A program made the position numbers and the translations under genes. The notes beneath the pieces are model-generated. The model had not been told where the DNA came from and did not search any database. It saw only the letters and a list, made by a program, of their open reading frames with translations. A stretch of DNA of 64,000 nucleotides from Phymorhynchus buccinoides (Eukaryota > Mollusca > Gastropoda > Neogastropoda > Raphitomidae): NCBI GenBank assembly GCA_017654935.2, contig CM065690.1, positions 38,899,742 to 38,963,741 on the forward strand. The letters run 5' to 3'. Shown piece after piece: positions 61,833-64,000 of this stretch; positions within the stretch are counted from its first letter, which is position 1; every line of letters starts with the position of its first letter.

Positions 61833-63519
61833 TACCACCTTCATAATATTAATCTTTATCATATCAGCAAGGCCTTTGGCTTTGCCATATCCATATTTGA
61901 TCGACAAACTTCCAAGCAAGTTAGAGTCCATATACACTCAAGTTGGCTTTCGACTCGCTTGTTCTGTAAAAACAACATAAAAAACACCTCACATCAAATA
62001 GCATCCATTTGACTCACTGACGAAAAATACACAGACATCTCATTTTTAGATATTTAACATTCAGCACCAGCATCCTGAAGCTTGAAACGTTTACGAACGC
62101 CTTCAAACACATGCATTACATTCCCTTATCCCTTCGCTTCCCTATCTCACGCAGAATTTAAAACAGGCGGCCATTCTCACAAGCAATTGCTACACGCATG
62201 CAACAGTGGATAGACCTAAGAGTCCAAACCTGAGACATCATGATGAAACAATAGCAAAGGTGCACAAGCATTGCTCTCAATCTATATGCCTCTGGCCCCT
62301 GCATAATTTCACCAAGACATCAACACTCTAACAAATCCCAATTACTCTTAATTTTCTGTTCTATACAAAAACAAATGCTACATGCATCATGCACAACATG
62401 TTTCTCTTCACAATTCAGAAAAAAATATAAGAAAAATAAACATTTTCAGGGTTATGTTCAACCCCTTACGATACAATACTGCACCCCCATCCCTCCTGCA
62501 AACCTTGTCGATTAAATCACTGTCCACCAAACGGTCACTCTCTCTCAATCCCTAGCCACAAGCACATTTCACACACAACACCCAATCTTCTGTGCGTTTG
62601 AGACAAATAATATTTTTACGTTCTTTGGTTTTTCTTAGTTTTCCTTCCCTTCTGTCCATCCTTATGGTTCATTCTTTGGGGTAATGGACACTATAATCTG
62701 ACAAAGACTATAACTTTACGCAGAATAATCTCACAACAGACAAATGTGACAAACTAATTCAAATAAATAGAAAGAAAGAAACAACACCCTTGGCAAGATC
62801 AAAATCTGTCATTGATTCAGATATATCATATAGCGTCACATGCGATGACAGAAAAAATACACCCTCTACAGAAAAAAAATATCACTACAAATATTGTATG
62901 TGCATATATCTGGGCAAAAGGAATTCAGCAATTTAAAAAAAAATTAGCAATGGAATTATTTTTGTTCTGGTTTCTTGACTGAAGTGCACAAAATATACAG
63001 CAGATGCCACAATAAACTGCATTACTACGATTCTATTCCCTTCTGCCATCAATTATATTTCCTATGAATTATGGAGACATTTCGCTGAACCACTGATCAT
63101 CATATTAAAACACCCAGTCCAGTTTATCCACAAGTTATGGTTTATAAGCACTGAGTGTGGTGTACTAAATAGTGCAGGAAATGGTGGCAACAACACCTTT
63201 CAACCATAATGACAATCGCTTCTAAAGTTTAATATTAGTAATACTAGACAAAGAAAGCTTCCTAAGTGTACTTTTTTCATCATATGAAACTTTTGCAAAT
63301 GATGGGATCCACTCATTTTGGTACATGTATTGTGTGGGAAATCTCACATTAACAGATTGCGTCAGTTGATAGTGTGATGCTAGCAGTCAAACAGATCTAA
63401 TAAAGATGTGAAAAAATGCTTCCTGGGCTTGCATGCTGTGGTCACATTAACACATACTGCTTTGTACTAAGCACTGTAAGCTCATTAAATGTGTTGAATA
63501 TTATAATTATTCAAGGAAT

Positions 63520-63520
<1 letters not shown>
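61833..63520. other. No gene recognised
   Basis: AT-rich unique sequence. No open frame over 63 residues and no splice-bounded exon on either strand. Confidence 0.5.

Positions 63521-63601
<81 letters not shown>
63521..63601. repeat. (GA)n microsatellite, about 80 bp
   Basis: A pure dinucleotide tract. The open frame reading ERERER through it is an artefact. Confidence 0.95.
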
Positions 63602-63604
<3 letters not shown>

Positions 63605-64000
63605 CTGACTTGCATCAGTTGGGCAAGACTGAACAAACCACAGGAAAGTGGACAGAAGGGAATGTGCACGGCGTGTGCATTAACTTAAAAGAGCAGTGAC
63701 TTCAGTGTCCTGTAGGACAAGCTTTCTTTTTTTATGTATTAGACCCATGCACCAGTATGCGCACGCACACAAAAACACACACAAAGGAACCCGAACACAC
63801 AAAATAATGCACATAAAAAGAGAACTACATCAAGTTAATATCAACAGTTTACAGATATACTGACCAGTAAATGTATACAAACAAACGTACATGGAAACGT
63901 TTGTTTGAACTTTGACAAAGCGCAGCAAAATTATTTTAAAGCAACGCATTGTGAAAATCCTTGAATGTGGCAGAAGAATACATCTTTGTGACATTTTGGT
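63602..64000. other. No gene recognised
   Basis: AT-rich sequence with scattered CA-rich words to the end of the window. Confidence 0.5.

Overview
This is a window of animal nuclear DNA, most likely from a marine gastropod mollusc. The basis for that is GT-AG introns, a very high density of (CA)n, (GA)n and poly-G microsatellites, many short TIR elements (MITEs), tRNA-derived SINEs and LINE tails with (ATT)n or (GAA)n ends. The species is an inference from style, not from a database match. No rRNA, intact tRNA, CRISPR array or bacterial-type operon was seen.

One protein-coding gene can be assembled with confidence. It lies on the + strand in seven exons: 5776-5854, 33707-34105, 34700-34920, 37926-38088, 39606-39809, 40688-40775 and 44412-45036. 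All phases agree (1,1,0,1,1,2) and all introns are GT-AG. It predicts a 592-residue type I membrane protein. In order this has a signal peptide, a Cys-rich ectodomain with 12 Cys and six N-glycosylation sequons, an Asp-Gly repeat stalk encoded by a (GATGGT)n microsatellite, and one transmembrane helix. The cytoplasmic tail has a CCxCC cluster, a polyproline region, two YxEP motifs and YDHL/YDCL/YSQI tyrosine motifs. It looks like a phosphotyrosine-signalling receptor of a family I cannot name. A 27.9-kb first intron separates the signal-peptide exon from the rest, so exon 1 is the least certain part. A 22-bp tandem array of CACGTG E-boxes and a single GTCACGTGAC site lie 0.4-0.7 kb upstream of exon 1.

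Everything else is mainly repeats. 1-5040 holds several MITEs and a nested PIF/Harbinger-like insertion. 5855-33706 (intron 1) holds foldback elements, SINE-like copies, a LINE 3' fragment, many microsatellites and a 1.16-kb MITE whose interior has become a 91-bp x 12 satellite. 34106-44411 (introns 2-6) holds nested hAT-, pogo- and piggyBac-like (TTAA) elements. 46160-54400 holds three tRNA-derived SINE copies in one orientation and a foldback element with telomere-like repeats and 8-bp target duplications. 54400-64000 is relatively poor in transposons, has no recognisable exon, and contains a 2.07-kb minisatellite of 50-bp units. It may be intergenic or the long 3' UTR of a minus-strand neighbour.

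All calls come from reading the sequence. Family names for mobile elements rest on target-site duplications and terminal inverted repeats, not on a library search.
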